NCBI RefSeq assembly: GCF_000739015.1
Contig: NZ_JPUG01000067.1
Span: 1 to 58,941 of the forward strand
Reading direction: 5' to 3'
DNA length: 58,941 bases
DNA from: Microvirga sp. BSC39
GTDB taxonomy: Bacteria > Pseudomonadota > Alphaproteobacteria > Rhizobiales > Beijerinckiaceae
The position numbers were made by a program, and so were the translations under genes. Below, piece by piece: positions 8,483 through 18,120 of the stretch (positions are counted from its first letter, which is position 1; every line of letters starts with the position of its first letter). The notes under the pieces were generated by a model. It was not told where the DNA came from. It saw only the letters and a program-made list of their open reading frames with translations, and made no database searches.

Positions 8483-10924
8483 ATGTCCAAGAAATCAAAG
8501 AACCTTGTCAGCCTCAACCACCTGCCGGGGATCCTGCTCGCCAGCCAAGCCGAATGCGAGCGTTGGATCGACGCTGGGCTGATCCCGGTGGCGGAGCGCC
8601 GTACAGTCCAAAGACGCGGGCGCAACGTTGAGGAACCGATGTTCGACCCCGAGGTCGTGGCCCCGCTCGCCGCCGAGGTTCCTGCGTGGCGGGAGCATGG
8701 CGACGAGAGCGGCTTGGAACTCCGTGCCCCTGCGCGTCGAAAAGAGGGGGACAGGTCTGCCGACCAACCTCACGACGATGCGGCGCATCGGCGGCGTCAA
8801 AGCATCCTGGCTCCTGTTCGCAGGAACACGGGCATATACGTCGCGGAGGACATCCGGCGGATCGAGAGCGGACGCTGGAAGCCCGAGCGCGTTTTCGCCG
8901 GCTACCGTGCCGTGTTCAGCCAGCCCATGCAGGTTCTGCCGGACAGTGAGCCGATCGAGATCGCCATCGAGTTTGCTTTCGCAGAACCGGTGGAGGTCGC
9001 CGCGGTGACGCTCGCGCCGGCTCGCGTCGAGCGTGCCGAGCTTGCGGCTGCTTCCGAGACACTGGAAGCCCGGCTGATCGAGCTGCGCGACGCCACCTTC
9101 GAGGTCTGCGAGCAGGAGCTGGCTGGCTGGCGCGACGAGCTGGAGACCTACCTCGACGCCTTCGAGGATGCGGACGAGCGGCAGGCGATCCTAAGCGGCA
9201 TTCGTGCCGCTCTCGACAAGCTCGACCGGGTCCATGCCTCCGACAAGGGCGGTCCTGCCGGTGCTGCGCGCAAACTGCGCCAGAAGCTCGACGACTATCG
9301 CTCGAAGGCCGCAGCCCGGAGGCTCCGGCACCTGCGCGAAGCCCAGATCCGCGAGGCGTCCGGCTATGAGCGCTACGCGGCGATCTTCCCGGTCGCCCGT
9401 TCCCTCGACCGCCGCTTCCTGTTCCTCGCCGGGCCGACCAACTCGGGCAAAACCTATGAAGCGCTGAAGCTCGCGCGCGAAGCCGAGACCGCCGAAATCC
9501 TTTCACCTCTGCGGCTCCTGGCGCTCGAGCATTTCGAGCGCATGAGCGAGGAGGGGCTTCCAGCCGGCATGGTGACAGGCGAGGAGCGGGTGCTGCCGGA
9601 AGGCGCGACGCACATCGCCCGGACCATCGAGACGCTCGATCTGCATCGTGTGGTCGATGTCTGCGTCATCGACGAGGTGCAGATGCTGGGGGATCCGAGC
9701 CGCGGCTGGGCCTGGACCCAGGCGATGGTCGGCGCCCCCGCAAAGCTCGTGGTGCTGACGGGAGCGCCGGAGGCGATCCCTCTCGTCGAGCACCTGCTTG
9801 CCATGACCGGCGAGCCGCTGGAGGTGAAGATCCTCAAGCGCAAGGGCAGGCTGCGCGTGGAAGGCGTTCCGGCCAACCTCGCCAAACTGACTCGCGGCGA
9901 TGCGGTGGTGGCCTTCACCCGCCGGGATGTGCACGACCTGCGCACGCGCCTCGTCCAGTCCGGGCGCACGGTGGCGACCGTCTATGGCGCGCTGGGTCCC
10001 GAGGTTCGCCGGGCCGAGGCTGCGCGCTTCCGCAATGGCGAGGCCGAGATACTGGTCGCGACCGACGCCATCGGCATGGGCCTGAACATCGGGCCGCTCC
10101 GGCGGGTCGTGTTCTCCACCTTGCGGAAGTTTGACGGCATCCGCGATCGCCAGCTCACGGCCATGGAGATCAAGCAGATTGCCGGCCGGGCAGGGCGCTT
10201 CGGCCACCACGACGAAGGCCTCGTGACGGCTCTGCCGGAGGTCGGCGGCTACGCGCAGGTGGAGAAGATCATCGGCAATGCGCTGACCGGCGATGCCGGC
10301 AAGCTGCGGGGCAAGGCCTATGTCCGCCCGAACCAGGAGACCGTGCTGTCGGCAAGCGAGGTGCTGCAGACGGATCGGCTCGGCCGCGTGCTGCAACATC
10401 TGAACGACACGCTTGTCGCGGGCCACCCGGATCTGCGCATGGCCGACATGGACGAGATGATCGCGCTGGCAACGCTTCTCGATACCGTGGACATGCCGAT
10501 CCTCCATCGGTTGTCCTACTCCATGGCCCCGGTCGATGGACGCGAGCAGCTGGCCGTTGAACTGCTTGTCGACTGGGCCCGGCAGCATGCCCGCGACGGG
10601 CGTGTGCAGGCGCCCGATTTCGGCGTCAACACGGATCTCCTGAAGCTGGAGGCCCGGGTGAAGATCGCCACCTCCTGGCTCTGGCTCGCCCAGCGCTATC
10701 CGGATGTCTTCGAGGAGGTGGAGGCCGTCGTCGATCTGCGCGCAAGCCTCAACGCCAAGATCGAGGAGAAGCTTGTCTCGACGTCCGTTTCGCATCGTCG
10801 GAAGCCCGAGGACAAGGCGCGGCGGGACAGAGGCAAGGCCCCTCAGAAGCAAAGAAAGAACCGGCGCCGCCGATCCGAGGCCGATACAGGCGAACTGGAG
10901 CAGCACCGCGCCAGGAGGCGCTAG
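8483..10924 (+). CDS. Suv3-like DExH RNA helicase-related protein
   Basis: An 813-residue SF2 helicase of the Suv3 type. Walker A is GPTNSGKT at residues 317-324, motif II is DEVQ at 397-400, and the second RecA domain carries VVAFTRRDVHDLR, ATDAIGMGLN and the arginine-finger motif IKQIAGRAGRFG. The 40-residue C-terminal tail is strongly basic (KPQKQRKNRRRR type), suggesting nucleic-acid binding. Mitochondrial Suv3 works with RNA decay enzymes; the bacterial role is not settled. Residues ~75-115 look out of register (see findings): the +1 frame over 8700-8835 is more protein-like. The stop overlaps the convergent M20 gene by 4 bp. Confidence 0.82.
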   Translation: MSKKSKNLVSLNHLPGILLASQAECERWIDAGLIPVAERRTVQRRGRNVEEPMFDPEVVAPLAAEVPAWREHGDESGLELRAPARRKEGDRSADQPHDDAAHRRRQSILAPVRRNTGIYVAEDIRRIESGRWKPERVFAGYRAVFSQPMQVLPDSEPIEIAIEFAFAEPVEVAAVTLAPARVERAELAAASETLEARLIELRDATFEVCEQELAGWRDELETYLDAFEDADERQAILSGIRAALDKLDRVHASDKGGPAGAARKLRQKLDDYRSKAAARRLRHLREAQIREASGYERYAAIFPVARSLDRRFLFLAGPTNSGKTYEALKLAREAETAEILSPLRLLALEHFERMSEEGLPAGMVTGEERVLPEGATHIARTIETLDLHRVVDVCVIDEVQMLGDPSRGWAWTQAMVGAPAKLVVLTGAPEAIPLVEHLLAMTGEPLEVKILKRKGRLRVEGVPANLAKLTRGDAVVAFTRRDVHDLRTRLVQSGRTVATVYGALGPEVRRAEAARFRNGEAEILVATDAIGMGLNIGPLRRVVFSTLRKFDGIRDRQLTAMEIKQIAGRAGRFGHHDEGLVTALPEVGGYAQVEKIIGNALTGDAGKLRGKAYVRPNQETVLSASEVLQTDRLGRVLQHLNDTLVAGHPDLRMADMDEMIALATLLDTVDMPILHRLSYSMAPVDGREQLAVELLVDWARQHARDGRVQAPDFGVNTDLLKLEARVKIATSWLWLAQRYPDVFEEVEAVVDLRASLNAKIEEKLVSTSVSHRRKPEDKARRDRGKAPQKQRKNRRRRSEADTGELEQHRARRR

Positions 10925-12090
10925 GCTGCAAGCTCCTGCTCGACGAGCGCGACCCAAAAGGCGACACCCGTCGGGATGGCATCGTCGTTGAAGTCGTAGG
11001 CCGTGTTGTGGTGAAGCGCCCCGTCGACGGCAGGGCCGTTTCCGAGCCACACATAGGCGCCTGGCGCGGCCTCACCGAAGAACGCGAAGTCGTCTCCCGC
11101 GGTCGAGGGCTCGAAGTTCGTCACGACCTTGGATCCGCAGACGACCTGCGCGGCCTTGAGGGCGCGGGCCGTGGCATCGGCATGGTTGATCACCGGTGGG
11201 ATACGCCTGCGAAACTCGTACGATACGTCGATGTCGAACATGGCCGCAATGCCTCGGGCGAGACGCCCGATTTCCACTTCAAGCTGGTTGCGTATTTCGG
11301 CGGAATAGGCCCGCGCCGTGCCGCCGATCTCGACCACATCCGGGATAACGTTGAGAGCCCGTGGGTCCCCGGCCTGTACGGAGCAGGCGCTCACCACCGC
11401 AGGCTGCAACGGGTTGACCACGCGCCCCACGATGGTCTGCAAGGCGGAGAGGAAGTGGCCGCTCGCCGTAATCGGATCCTTGCCGAGATGGGGCTTGGCG
11501 CCATGAGTACCGACGCCCTTGAAGGTCACGAACCAACTGTCCGACGAGGCAAGCTGCGGGCCAGGGGTGACGGCCATCTCGTTCACGGCCAGTCCCGGCA
11601 TGTTGTGCAGACCGTAGACAGCATCGCAGGAAAAGAGGTCGAAGAGCCCATCTTCCACCATCTTCTTCGCGCCGCCCCGGCCTTCCTCAGCCGGCTGGAA
11701 GATGAAATGGACTGTACCGGAGAGGTTGCGGGTCTTGGCCAGGTAGCGAGCTGCTCCCAGCAGAAGCGTGGTGTGCCCGTCATGACCGCAGGCATGCATC
11801 TTGCCGGAAAATTTCGACTTGTACGGACGCTCCGCCTGCTCCGGCATGGCCAGTGCGTCCATGTCGGCACGAAGGCCGATAGTGCGCGTGCCGTTGTCGA
11901 TCTGCAGGGTGCCGACGACACCTGTCCTGCCCAGTCCCCGATGTACCTGAAGGCCGGCCTCTTCCAGGAGGGAAGCGACAATCCCGCTCGTCCGCTCCTC
12001 CTCGAAACCCAGCTCCGGGTGGGCATGAAGATCTTGGCGAAGGCTGCGCAGGAATGATAGGTCCGCCTGGATGAGGTCCTGAAGGGGCAT
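10921..12090 (-). CDS. M20D amidohydrolase (hippurate/N-acyl-amino acid hydrolase-like)
   Basis: A 389-residue metallo-amidohydrolase. Metal-site motifs are in order: HAHPELGFEE near the N-terminus, RADMDALAM, MHACGHDGHTTLLLGAA, the general-base pair in QPAEEGRGG, GLHNMPG, and HHNTAYDFND at the C-terminus. The lid domain lies between about residues 180 and 300. No signal peptide, so it acts in the cytosol on N-acyl amino acids; the exact substrate is unknown. I chose the ATG at 12090, which begins right before the conserved first helix; the frame is open much further upstream but that part is not protein-like. It diverges from the phosphoribosyltransferase with 99 bp between them. Confidence 0.87.
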   Translation of the reverse strand: MPLQDLIQADLSFLRSLRQDLHAHPELGFEEERTSGIVASLLEEAGLQVHRGLGRTGVVGTLQIDNGTRTIGLRADMDALAMPEQAERPYKSKFSGKMHACGHDGHTTLLLGAARYLAKTRNLSGTVHFIFQPAEEGRGGAKKMVEDGLFDLFSCDAVYGLHNMPGLAVNEMAVTPGPQLASSDSWFVTFKGVGTHGAKPHLGKDPITASGHFLSALQTIVGRVVNPLQPAVVSACSVQAGDPRALNVIPDVVEIGGTARAYSAEIRNQLEVEIGRLARGIAAMFDIDVSYEFRRRIPPVINHADATARALKAAQVVCGSKVVTNFEPSTAGDDFAFFGEAAPGAYVWLGNGPAVDGALHHNTAYDFNDDAIPTGVAFWVALVEQELAA

Positions 12091-12189
12091 TGTGCTGTCG
12101 TCCTGGATATGCCGGCTCGAATCGTTCGATAACCCGGCAGAGGACAGCCCACAATCATCCTTCGCACGGCTGACCGACAGGAGCGAGCG

Positions 12190-12894
12190 ATGCAGCCCCA
12201 CGATTTCTGGCAGGAAATCCACCTGCCGTCGACCTTCGAACGGCAGCCGACAGAGGGACATCGCTTCTTCTATCCGGCAGAGTTCGAGGATGGACGCCAG
12301 CTGCGTCTGCCGATCCGGGAGCTGGCGGATGGGGAGCACGCTCTGGCATCGCTCATCATCAACCAGGCCAGTTTTGCCGTGGAGGATGCGCTCTGCGCCA
12401 GCCTTGCCGAGAAGGTCCGCGCCTTCGCTCCGGAGGTCGTGGTCGGGCTTCCGACATTGGGGCTCACCCTGGCGAGCGGCACGGCCAGGAAGCTGGGGCA
12501 CAGCCGCTATGTTCCCCTCGGGACCTCCCGCAAGTTCTGGTATCGCGAGGATCTATCGGTGCCGATGACGTCCATCACCAGCCCAGAGCAGGTGAAGCGG
12601 CTCTATCTCGACCCACGCATGTTGCCCTTGATCGAGGACAGGCGTGTCCTGCTGGTGGACGATGTGATCAGCAGCGGACGTTCCATCGCCGCTGCTCTGG
12701 AGCTCCTCGCCTCATGCGGGATCAGGCCCGTCGCCATCGGTGCGGCGATGCTCCAGACGGATTTCTGGCGCGACAAGCTCGCGACCATCAGCCCCGAATG
12801 GCCGGGACGGGTCGTCGGCGTGCTGCGCACGCCACGGCTCAAGCGGACATCCGCCGGTGGCTGGGCGCCTCTTTTTGATTTGCGAGCTTTTTGA
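12190..12894 (+). CDS. Type I phosphoribosyltransferase
   Basis: A 234-residue PRTase. The PRPP-binding loop VLLVDDVISSGRS (about residues 153-165) is diagnostic, and the strand VVVGLPTLGLTLAS precedes it as in adenine/xanthine-type PRTases. The sequence is longer than typical Apt (about 180), with an extra N-terminal ~60 residues. It would join a nucleobase to PRPP. The base cannot be named from sequence, but the neighbours downstream (importer, deaminases, nucleoside hydrolase) favour a purine. It is 136 bp upstream of the ABC importer genes and may be read from the same or a nearby promoter. Confidence 0.78.
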   Translation: MQPHDFWQEIHLPSTFERQPTEGHRFFYPAEFEDGRQLRLPIRELADGEHALASLIINQASFAVEDALCASLAEKVRAFAPEVVVGLPTLGLTLASGTARKLGHSRYVPLGTSRKFWYREDLSVPMTSITSPEQVKRLYLDPRMLPLIEDRRVLLVDDVISSGRSIAAALELLASCGIRPVAIGAAMLQTDFWRDKLATISPEWPGRVVGVLRTPRLKRTSAGGWAPLFDLRAF

Positions 12895-13030
12895 GCAGAA
12901 TGTCTGTAACGTGGGCAATGTCCGTGGTGGGCAGGGCTTTTCCATGGCCATGATTGTGTTAATGCCTATGGCACCTCGACCGGGTAACGGCCCCGTCGCA
13001 GCGAAACATCGAAACCTAGGAGATCCGGAG

Positions 13031-14071
13031 ATGGTAGGGCGTTGGTACAAACCGCTTGTAAGCACGGCCTTTCTTCTGACGGCGCTGTCTTCAGCTCCGG
13101 CTATGGCTCAGAACAAGACCCTCACGATCTCCTGGTGGGGCTTTAATGGCGACAAGCTGGAAGAGATCGTTCTCAAGCCATTCCGTGCGCAATGCGGCTG
13201 CGAGCTGGTGTTCGAGACCGGCAACAACGCCGACCGCCTGAACAAGATCAAGATCCGCGGCGGCAGCGGCGTCGACGTGGTCTATCTCACCGACAGCTAC
13301 TCCCAGATCGGCATCCAGGAAGGCCTGTTCCAGCCGGTCGACCGCTCCAAGCTTCCCAACCTGAACGGCATCTATGAGCTGGCCCGCGCACCTCAGGGCC
13401 AGTTTGGCCCGGCCTACACCATCGGCCGCGTCGGCATCATTTATGACAGCGCCAAGGTCAACCCGCCGATCACCTCCTGGAATGATCTGTGGCGTGAGGA
13501 TCTCAAGCGCCGTGTCTCTCTGCCGGGTATCACCACCACGGCCGGTCCGATGACCGTTCTGGTTGCAGCCAACAAGGCTGGCGTCGACCCCTACAAGGAC
13601 GAGAAAGCCGCCTTCAAGGCCATCGAGCAGCTGAAGCCCAACGTGGTGAAGAACTACAACACTGGTTCCGAGCTCGTGAACCTGTTCTCCACCGGCGAGG
13701 TGTCGGTTGCCATGGCGCAGGACTTCACCCTGGCCCAGATCCAGGCGGCCGTGCCGACCGTGCGCTGGGCCGAGTTGAAGGACGGTGACTACGCCACCCT
13801 GAACACGGTGAACATCGCCAAGGGCGCGGCGAACCCGGACCTCGCACACCAGTTCATCAACTTCATCCTCGATCCCAAGATTCAGCAGACGCTGGCCGAG
13901 CGAGGCGTGGATGCTCCCGTCGCGACTGCCGTGCAGCTGAAGCCCGAGGAGGCAGCCCGCTGGACCTATGGGCCTCAGATGATCTCGTCGCTCAAGCGCC
14001 TCGATTATGAAAAGCTCAATGCGGCCAAGAACGACTGGATCGATGCCTGGAGCGAGGTCTTCGGGAAGTAA
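13031..14071 (+). CDS. ABC transporter periplasmic substrate-binding protein (PotD-like)
   Basis: A 346-residue exported binding protein. The signal peptide is WYKPLVSTAFLLTALSSAP ending in AMA-Q around residue 25. The mature start KTLTISWWGFNGDKLEE resembles spermidine/putrescine-type PotD proteins. I chose the ATG at 13031, preceded by GGAG in GATCCGGAG; the frame extends to 12740 but that would bury the signal peptide. It heads a four-gene importer with tight spacing (10 bp to the next gene). PotD-type proteins bind polyamines but also other small organic compounds. The deaminases coupled to this operon make a purine-like ligand an attractive inference. Confidence 0.88.
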   Translation: MVGRWYKPLVSTAFLLTALSSAPAMAQNKTLTISWWGFNGDKLEEIVLKPFRAQCGCELVFETGNNADRLNKIKIRGGSGVDVVYLTDSYSQIGIQEGLFQPVDRSKLPNLNGIYELARAPQGQFGPAYTIGRVGIIYDSAKVNPPITSWNDLWREDLKRRVSLPGITTTAGPMTVLVAANKAGVDPYKDEKAAFKAIEQLKPNVVKNYNTGSELVNLFSTGEVSVAMAQDFTLAQIQAAVPTVRWAELKDGDYATLNTVNIAKGAANPDLAHQFINFILDPKIQQTLAERGVDAPVATAVQLKPEEAARWTYGPQMISSLKRLDYEKLNAAKNDWIDAWSEVFGK

Positions 14072-14081
14072 TCCAGCCATC

Positions 14082-14930
14082 ATGACCGCAAGACGTTTCT
14101 GGCGCCGCAACGGCGCAACCGGGTGGGCGCTCTCCGCGCCCGCCACACTCGCCGTCATCGGCTTCCTGCTCATACCCATTGGAGCCGTGATCGCCGGCAC
14201 CTTCATAGATCCGCGCGGGGTCTTTGCTCCCTACATTTCCTATTTCAACAGCGGCTTCCGCACGACCGTCCTGTTTCGGACGCTGCAGATCGCAGCCATC
14301 ACGACGATCATCTCCCTGATCTTCGGCTTCATGACCGCCTATGTGGTCTCCCGCGCGCCGGGGAAGCTGAAGAGCCTGCTCATCGTGGCGGCCGTGTTTC
14401 CGCTTCTGACCGGCGTCGTGGTTCGTGCCTTCGCTTGGCTCATCATCCTGGGCCGGAACGGCATCCTGAACCAGACCCTGCTGGCGCTCGGCATCACCAG
14501 CGAGCCGCTCGAGATGCTCTATACGCAAGGAGCCGTCATTGTCGGCATGGTCTATCTCTTCGTGCCGCTGATGGTTCTCTCTCTCGTCGGTGTGCTGGAG
14601 AATATCCCCAGGGATGTTCTGCAGGCTTCCTCGTCTCTCGGCGCCTCGCCGCTTGCCACCTTCTGGCAGGTGCTCCTGCCCCTGGCCGTTCCGGGCTTGA
14701 TCGTCGGCGCCGTGCTGGTCTTTACAGGCAGTTTCACGGCCTATGCCACTCCGCAGCTGCTCGGCGGCGAACGCCAGACAGTGCTCGCGACACTGCTTCA
14801 CCAGCGCGCCATGGTGTCCTTCGACTGGGTCGGCGCGTCGACCATCGCGGCCATCATGACGGTGATCACCATCACCATCGTCCTCGCGATGAGCCATATC
14901 GCCCGCCGCATCAATCCCATGGCTACGTGA
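14082..14930 (+). CDS. ABC transporter permease (PotB-like)
   Basis: A 282-residue inner-membrane permease with about six membrane segments, e.g. GWALSAPATLAVIGFLLIPI at the N-terminus. The EAA loop that contacts the ATPase reads ASSSLGASPLATFWQVLLPL, about residue 185. The start at 14082 is 10 bp after the binding protein's stop. Its TGA overlaps the ATG of the next permease by one base, so the two are translationally coupled and presumably form a heterodimeric channel. Confidence 0.88.
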   Translation: MTARRFWRRNGATGWALSAPATLAVIGFLLIPIGAVIAGTFIDPRGVFAPYISYFNSGFRTTVLFRTLQIAAITTIISLIFGFMTAYVVSRAPGKLKSLLIVAAVFPLLTGVVVRAFAWLIILGRNGILNQTLLALGITSEPLEMLYTQGAVIVGMVYLFVPLMVLSLVGVLENIPRDVLQASSSLGASPLATFWQVLLPLAVPGLIVGAVLVFTGSFTAYATPQLLGGERQTVLATLLHQRAMVSFDWVGASTIAAIMTVITITIVLAMSHIARRINPMAT

Positions 14931-15718
14931 TGCCCGATAGACCTCATCCCATCCTCATCGGCGTCGCCGCGCTGGTCTACCTGTTTCTGATGCTGCCGCT
15001 GGTCATTGTAGTCGGCGCGGCGCTCAGTGACACGACGTATCTCACCTTCCCGCCGCAGGGGCTGTCCCTGCGCTGGTTCGAGAACATCTTCGAGATCAGC
15101 GCCTTCCGGCGAACCATCGTGACAAGCCTCCAGATCGCCCTCATGGGGACGCTTATCGCGCTCCTGATCGGCATTCCGGCAGCCTATGCGCTCAACCGCT
15201 TCCGGATCGAACTGCCGAAATGGCTCGGGACATTGTTCGTTCTGCCGATCCTCGTGCCCGAGATCGTGTTTGGCTTCGCCTTGCTCAAGTCGTTCACGGT
15301 CGGCACTGGTGCGCCCATCTTCCTGTCTCTCCTCATCGGCCACACGCTTATCGTGCTGCCCTACGTGGTTCGCGTGATCAGCGCGAGCCTCGCCTCCTTC
15401 GACTTCTCCATCGAGGAGGCGGCGATCAGCCTGGGCAGCGCGCCGGCCAAGACCTTCTTCACCATCGTGCTGCCGAATGTGAGGGCTGGAGTGATCGCAG
15501 CCTTCATCCTCGCGTTCATCACCTCGCTCAACGACGTGTCGGTGTCGCTCTTCCTGACGGGGCCGGGGATCAGCACCCTGCCGATCCAGATCCTCGCCCA
15601 CGTGGAACAGTTCTTCGATCCCACCGTGGCGTCCGTTTCCGTGCTCCTGATGTTCCTCACCGTGGCCGTCATGGCCGTGGTGGAGCGAACCCTCGGCCTC
15701 ACCTTTCTTGCGAAGTAG
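14930..15718 (+). CDS. ABC transporter permease (PotC-like)
   Basis: A 262-residue second permease. The first membrane segment is ILIGVAALVYLFLMLPLVIV. The EAA loop is EEAAISLGSAPAKTFFTIVLPN. About six membrane segments are apparent, the usual number for PotC. It starts within the stop codon of the first permease and ends 6 bp before the ATPase gene, consistent with a single importer operon. Confidence 0.88.
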   Translation: MPDRPHPILIGVAALVYLFLMLPLVIVVGAALSDTTYLTFPPQGLSLRWFENIFEISAFRRTIVTSLQIALMGTLIALLIGIPAAYALNRFRIELPKWLGTLFVLPILVPEIVFGFALLKSFTVGTGAPIFLSLLIGHTLIVLPYVVRVISASLASFDFSIEEAAISLGSAPAKTFFTIVLPNVRAGVIAAFILAFITSLNDVSVSLFLTGPGISTLPIQILAHVEQFFDPTVASVSVLLMFLTVAVMAVVERTLGLTFLAK

Positions 15719-15724
15719 TTTTCC

Positions 15725-16792
15725 GTGACACAGCCCCTCGATCTCCACGCAGTCTCCGCCCATTACGGGACGACCAAGGTCCTCGAAGACCTCTCGCTCT
15801 CGGTCCAGGCCGGTGAACTCGTCTCGCTTCTCGGTGCCAGCGGCTGCGGCAAGACCACGACCCTGCGCCTGATTGCGGGCTTCCTCACGCCAACCACCGG
15901 ATCGATCCAGCTCGGAGGCCGCGACCTGACGCGACTGCCAACCCATAAGCGGGATATCGGCCTCGTCTTCCAGAACTACGCCCTGTTCCCGCATCTCTCC
16001 GTGCTCGACAATGTTGCCTTCGGGCTCAAGCAGCGCGGCGTCGGGTCGGCGGAGCGCCGCAAGCGGGCGATGGCCATGCTGGAGCGTGTCGGGTTGGCGG
16101 CCTTAGCTGATCGTGCGCCCGGTGCGCTCTCGGGCGGACAGAAGCAGCGCGTTGCCCTGGCACGGGCGCTAGTCATCGAGCCGCCACTGCTGATGTTCGA
16201 CGAGCCGCTCTCGAATCTCGATGCCAAGCTCCGGGTCGACATGCGCGTGGAGATCCGCCAGCTGCAGCGGTCGAACGGCACCACCTCGGTCTATGTCACC
16301 CACGACCAGGAGGAGGCCTTCTCGATCTCTGACCGCGTCGCCATCATGAATGCCGGACGGCTCATGCAGTTCGACCGGCCGGAAGTGCTTTATCGGCGTC
16401 CCGCCAACACCTTCGTGGCCCGCTTTGTCGGCTTCGAGAACATCATCCCGTTCAAGGTCGTTGCACGCGACGGCGACGTGGTCACGGCGGACACAGCCGG
16501 GATGACTCTCAGGCTGTCGCAAGCTGCCTATGGCGCGATTCCCGACACCTTCCTGTTGGCGACGCGGCCTGACGGGTTGGTGGTGTCGACCGATCCCGCC
16601 GCAGAAGGCCTCCCTGCCCAGTTGGGCCTGCGAACCTATCTGGGGCGCGCCTACCAGTATCAGTGCGAGACTCCGGCCGGTCACCTCGTCGCCAACGGCA
16701 GCCTCACGACACCGCTTGAGGCCGGCACCAGCTCGAAGCTCGTGCCCATGCCGGAGCAGTGCACCATTCTGGCCAACGAGGGGGCCCGGTGA
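15725..16792 (+). CDS. ABC transporter ATP-binding protein (PotA-like)
   Basis: A 355-residue importer ATPase starting with GTG. Walker A is GASGCGKTT (about residue 37), the Q-loop lies in VFQNYALFPHLSV, the signature is LSGGQKQR, Walker B is LLMFDEPLSNLDAK and the H-switch is VTHDQEEA. A C-terminal TOBE-type region follows the ~235-residue ATPase core, as in PotA/MalK-type subunits. Its TGA overlaps the ATG of the amidohydrolase gene by one base, so enzyme and importer are translationally coupled. Confidence 0.92.
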   Translation: MTQPLDLHAVSAHYGTTKVLEDLSLSVQAGELVSLLGASGCGKTTTLRLIAGFLTPTTGSIQLGGRDLTRLPTHKRDIGLVFQNYALFPHLSVLDNVAFGLKQRGVGSAERRKRAMAMLERVGLAALADRAPGALSGGQKQRVALARALVIEPPLLMFDEPLSNLDAKLRVDMRVEIRQLQRSNGTTSVYVTHDQEEAFSISDRVAIMNAGRLMQFDRPEVLYRRPANTFVARFVGFENIIPFKVVARDGDVVTADTAGMTLRLSQAAYGAIPDTFLLATRPDGLVVSTDPAAEGLPAQLGLRTYLGRAYQYQCETPAGHLVANGSLTTPLEAGTSSKLVPMPEQCTILANEGAR

Positions 16793-18117
16793 TGGCATCG
16801 ATCCTCATCAGGAATGCCTGCCTGCTCCCCATCGACGGGAGCATGAGCGTTATTGAGAACGGGTGGATCCACATCGAGGGCAGCACGATCCAGGCCCTTG
16901 GTTCCGGCGAACCGCCGCAGATGGAAGGCGCCGAGATCGTCGATGTCGACGGCGACGTGGTCATGCCCGGCATGGTCAACCCCCATGCCCATCTGGCGAT
17001 GACCCTGTTCCGTGGGCTCGGTGAGGACGTGGACGACCGGCTGTTCCGCTATGTGCTGCCGATGGAGCGCAAGTTCGTGACGCCCGAGATGGTGCGCGTA
17101 GGCACGCTCCTGGGGGCGCTCGAATCGATTGAAGCCGGCGTCACCACCATCGCCGACATGTATTATTACGAGGCCGAGGTCGGGCGGGCTCTCGATCAGG
17201 CCGGCTTGCGCGGCGTCGTCGGCCAGACGCTGGCGACATTCGACCCGCCGGATCACAAGACCATCGATGAGGGCTTTGCCCTGGTCGAGGAACTCGTATC
17301 CGAGTTTTCGGGTCACGACCGGATTACCCCCTCCATCGCCCCTCACGCGCCTTACTCGACCGATATCGCGGTGATGACCCGCGTCGCTCACTGGGCCGAG
17401 GCGCATCGCGATGTCCCGGTGCAGCTCCATCTCGCCGAAATGGACAGCGAGATGGAATGGTGCCGCAAGAACCATGGATTGCGGCCCGTCGCGGTGGTCG
17501 AGAAGGCAGGCCTGCTGCTTCCTGGCTTGATCGCCGCCCATTGCCTGCACGTCGATCCGTTCGAGATCGAGCGCATGGCGAAATCGGATGTGCGTGTCGC
17601 CCACAACGCACGCTCCAACGCCAAGGCCGGACGCGGCATCGCGCCCATCGAGGCCATGCGGGCGGCCGGCATCAAGGTCGGCATCGCTACCGATGGTCCG
17701 ATGAGCGGCAACACGCTGGACCTGTTCAGCCAGTTCGGACCGGTCTCCATGTTCCAGAAGCTGCTCGGCCACAGCCGCAAGCCCATGCCGGCCGCCCAGG
17801 TAATCCGTATGGCGACGCTGGAAGGCGCGCAGGTGCTTGGCCTCGACAACCGCATCGGATCGCTCGAGCCCGGCAAGCAGGCGGACCTCATCCGGATCGA
17901 CCTCTCCGCGCCGCGCCTGCAGCCGGTCTACGACATCTACGCGACGCTCGTGTTCTCCGCCATGCCGGTGGACGTGCAGGACGTAATGGTCGGCGGCCGG
18001 TGGGTGATGCGCGACCGAAATGTGGAAAGCCTGGAGCGCAAGAAAATCCTGCGCGATGCCGGCCAGATCGCGACAGCGTTCAAGGCCGAGATGGCCCGGA
18101 TCGATGCTGCCGGTTGA
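16792..18117 (+). CDS. TRZ/ATZ-type amidohydrolase / purine-type deaminase
   Basis: A 441-residue metal-dependent amidohydrolase. Zinc ligands are visible: HAH in NPHAHLAMTLFRG (about residue 65), His in VQLHLAEMDSE, His in AAHCLHVD, and Asp in GIATDGPMSGN. The LHLAE element and the ATDG-type acid match the branch containing guanine deaminase, S-adenosylhomocysteine/methylthioadenosine deaminase and atrazine chlorohydrolase. I chose the ATG at 16792, which overlaps the stop of the ABC ATPase. That coupling suggests the enzyme works on what the transporter imports. Precise substrate is not determinable; hydrolytic deamination of a purine-like ring is my inference. Confidence 0.85.
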   Translation: MASILIRNACLLPIDGSMSVIENGWIHIEGSTIQALGSGEPPQMEGAEIVDVDGDVVMPGMVNPHAHLAMTLFRGLGEDVDDRLFRYVLPMERKFVTPEMVRVGTLLGALESIEAGVTTIADMYYYEAEVGRALDQAGLRGVVGQTLATFDPPDHKTIDEGFALVEELVSEFSGHDRITPSIAPHAPYSTDIAVMTRVAHWAEAHRDVPVQLHLAEMDSEMEWCRKNHGLRPVAVVEKAGLLLPGLIAAHCLHVDPFEIERMAKSDVRVAHNARSNAKAGRGIAPIEAMRAAGIKVGIATDGPMSGNTLDLFSQFGPVSMFQKLLGHSRKPMPAAQVIRMATLEGAQVLGLDNRIGSLEPGKQADLIRIDLSAPRLQPVYDIYATLVFSAMPVDVQDVMVGGRWVMRDRNVESLERKKILRDAGQIATAFKAEMARIDAAG

Positions 18118-18120
18118 GCC

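Noticed and set aside
9503..11050. 515-codon minus-strand frame antisense to the helicase gene.
   Set aside because: It is a GC-rich shadow: the helicase motifs are on the plus strand and the antisense product has no recognisable pattern.
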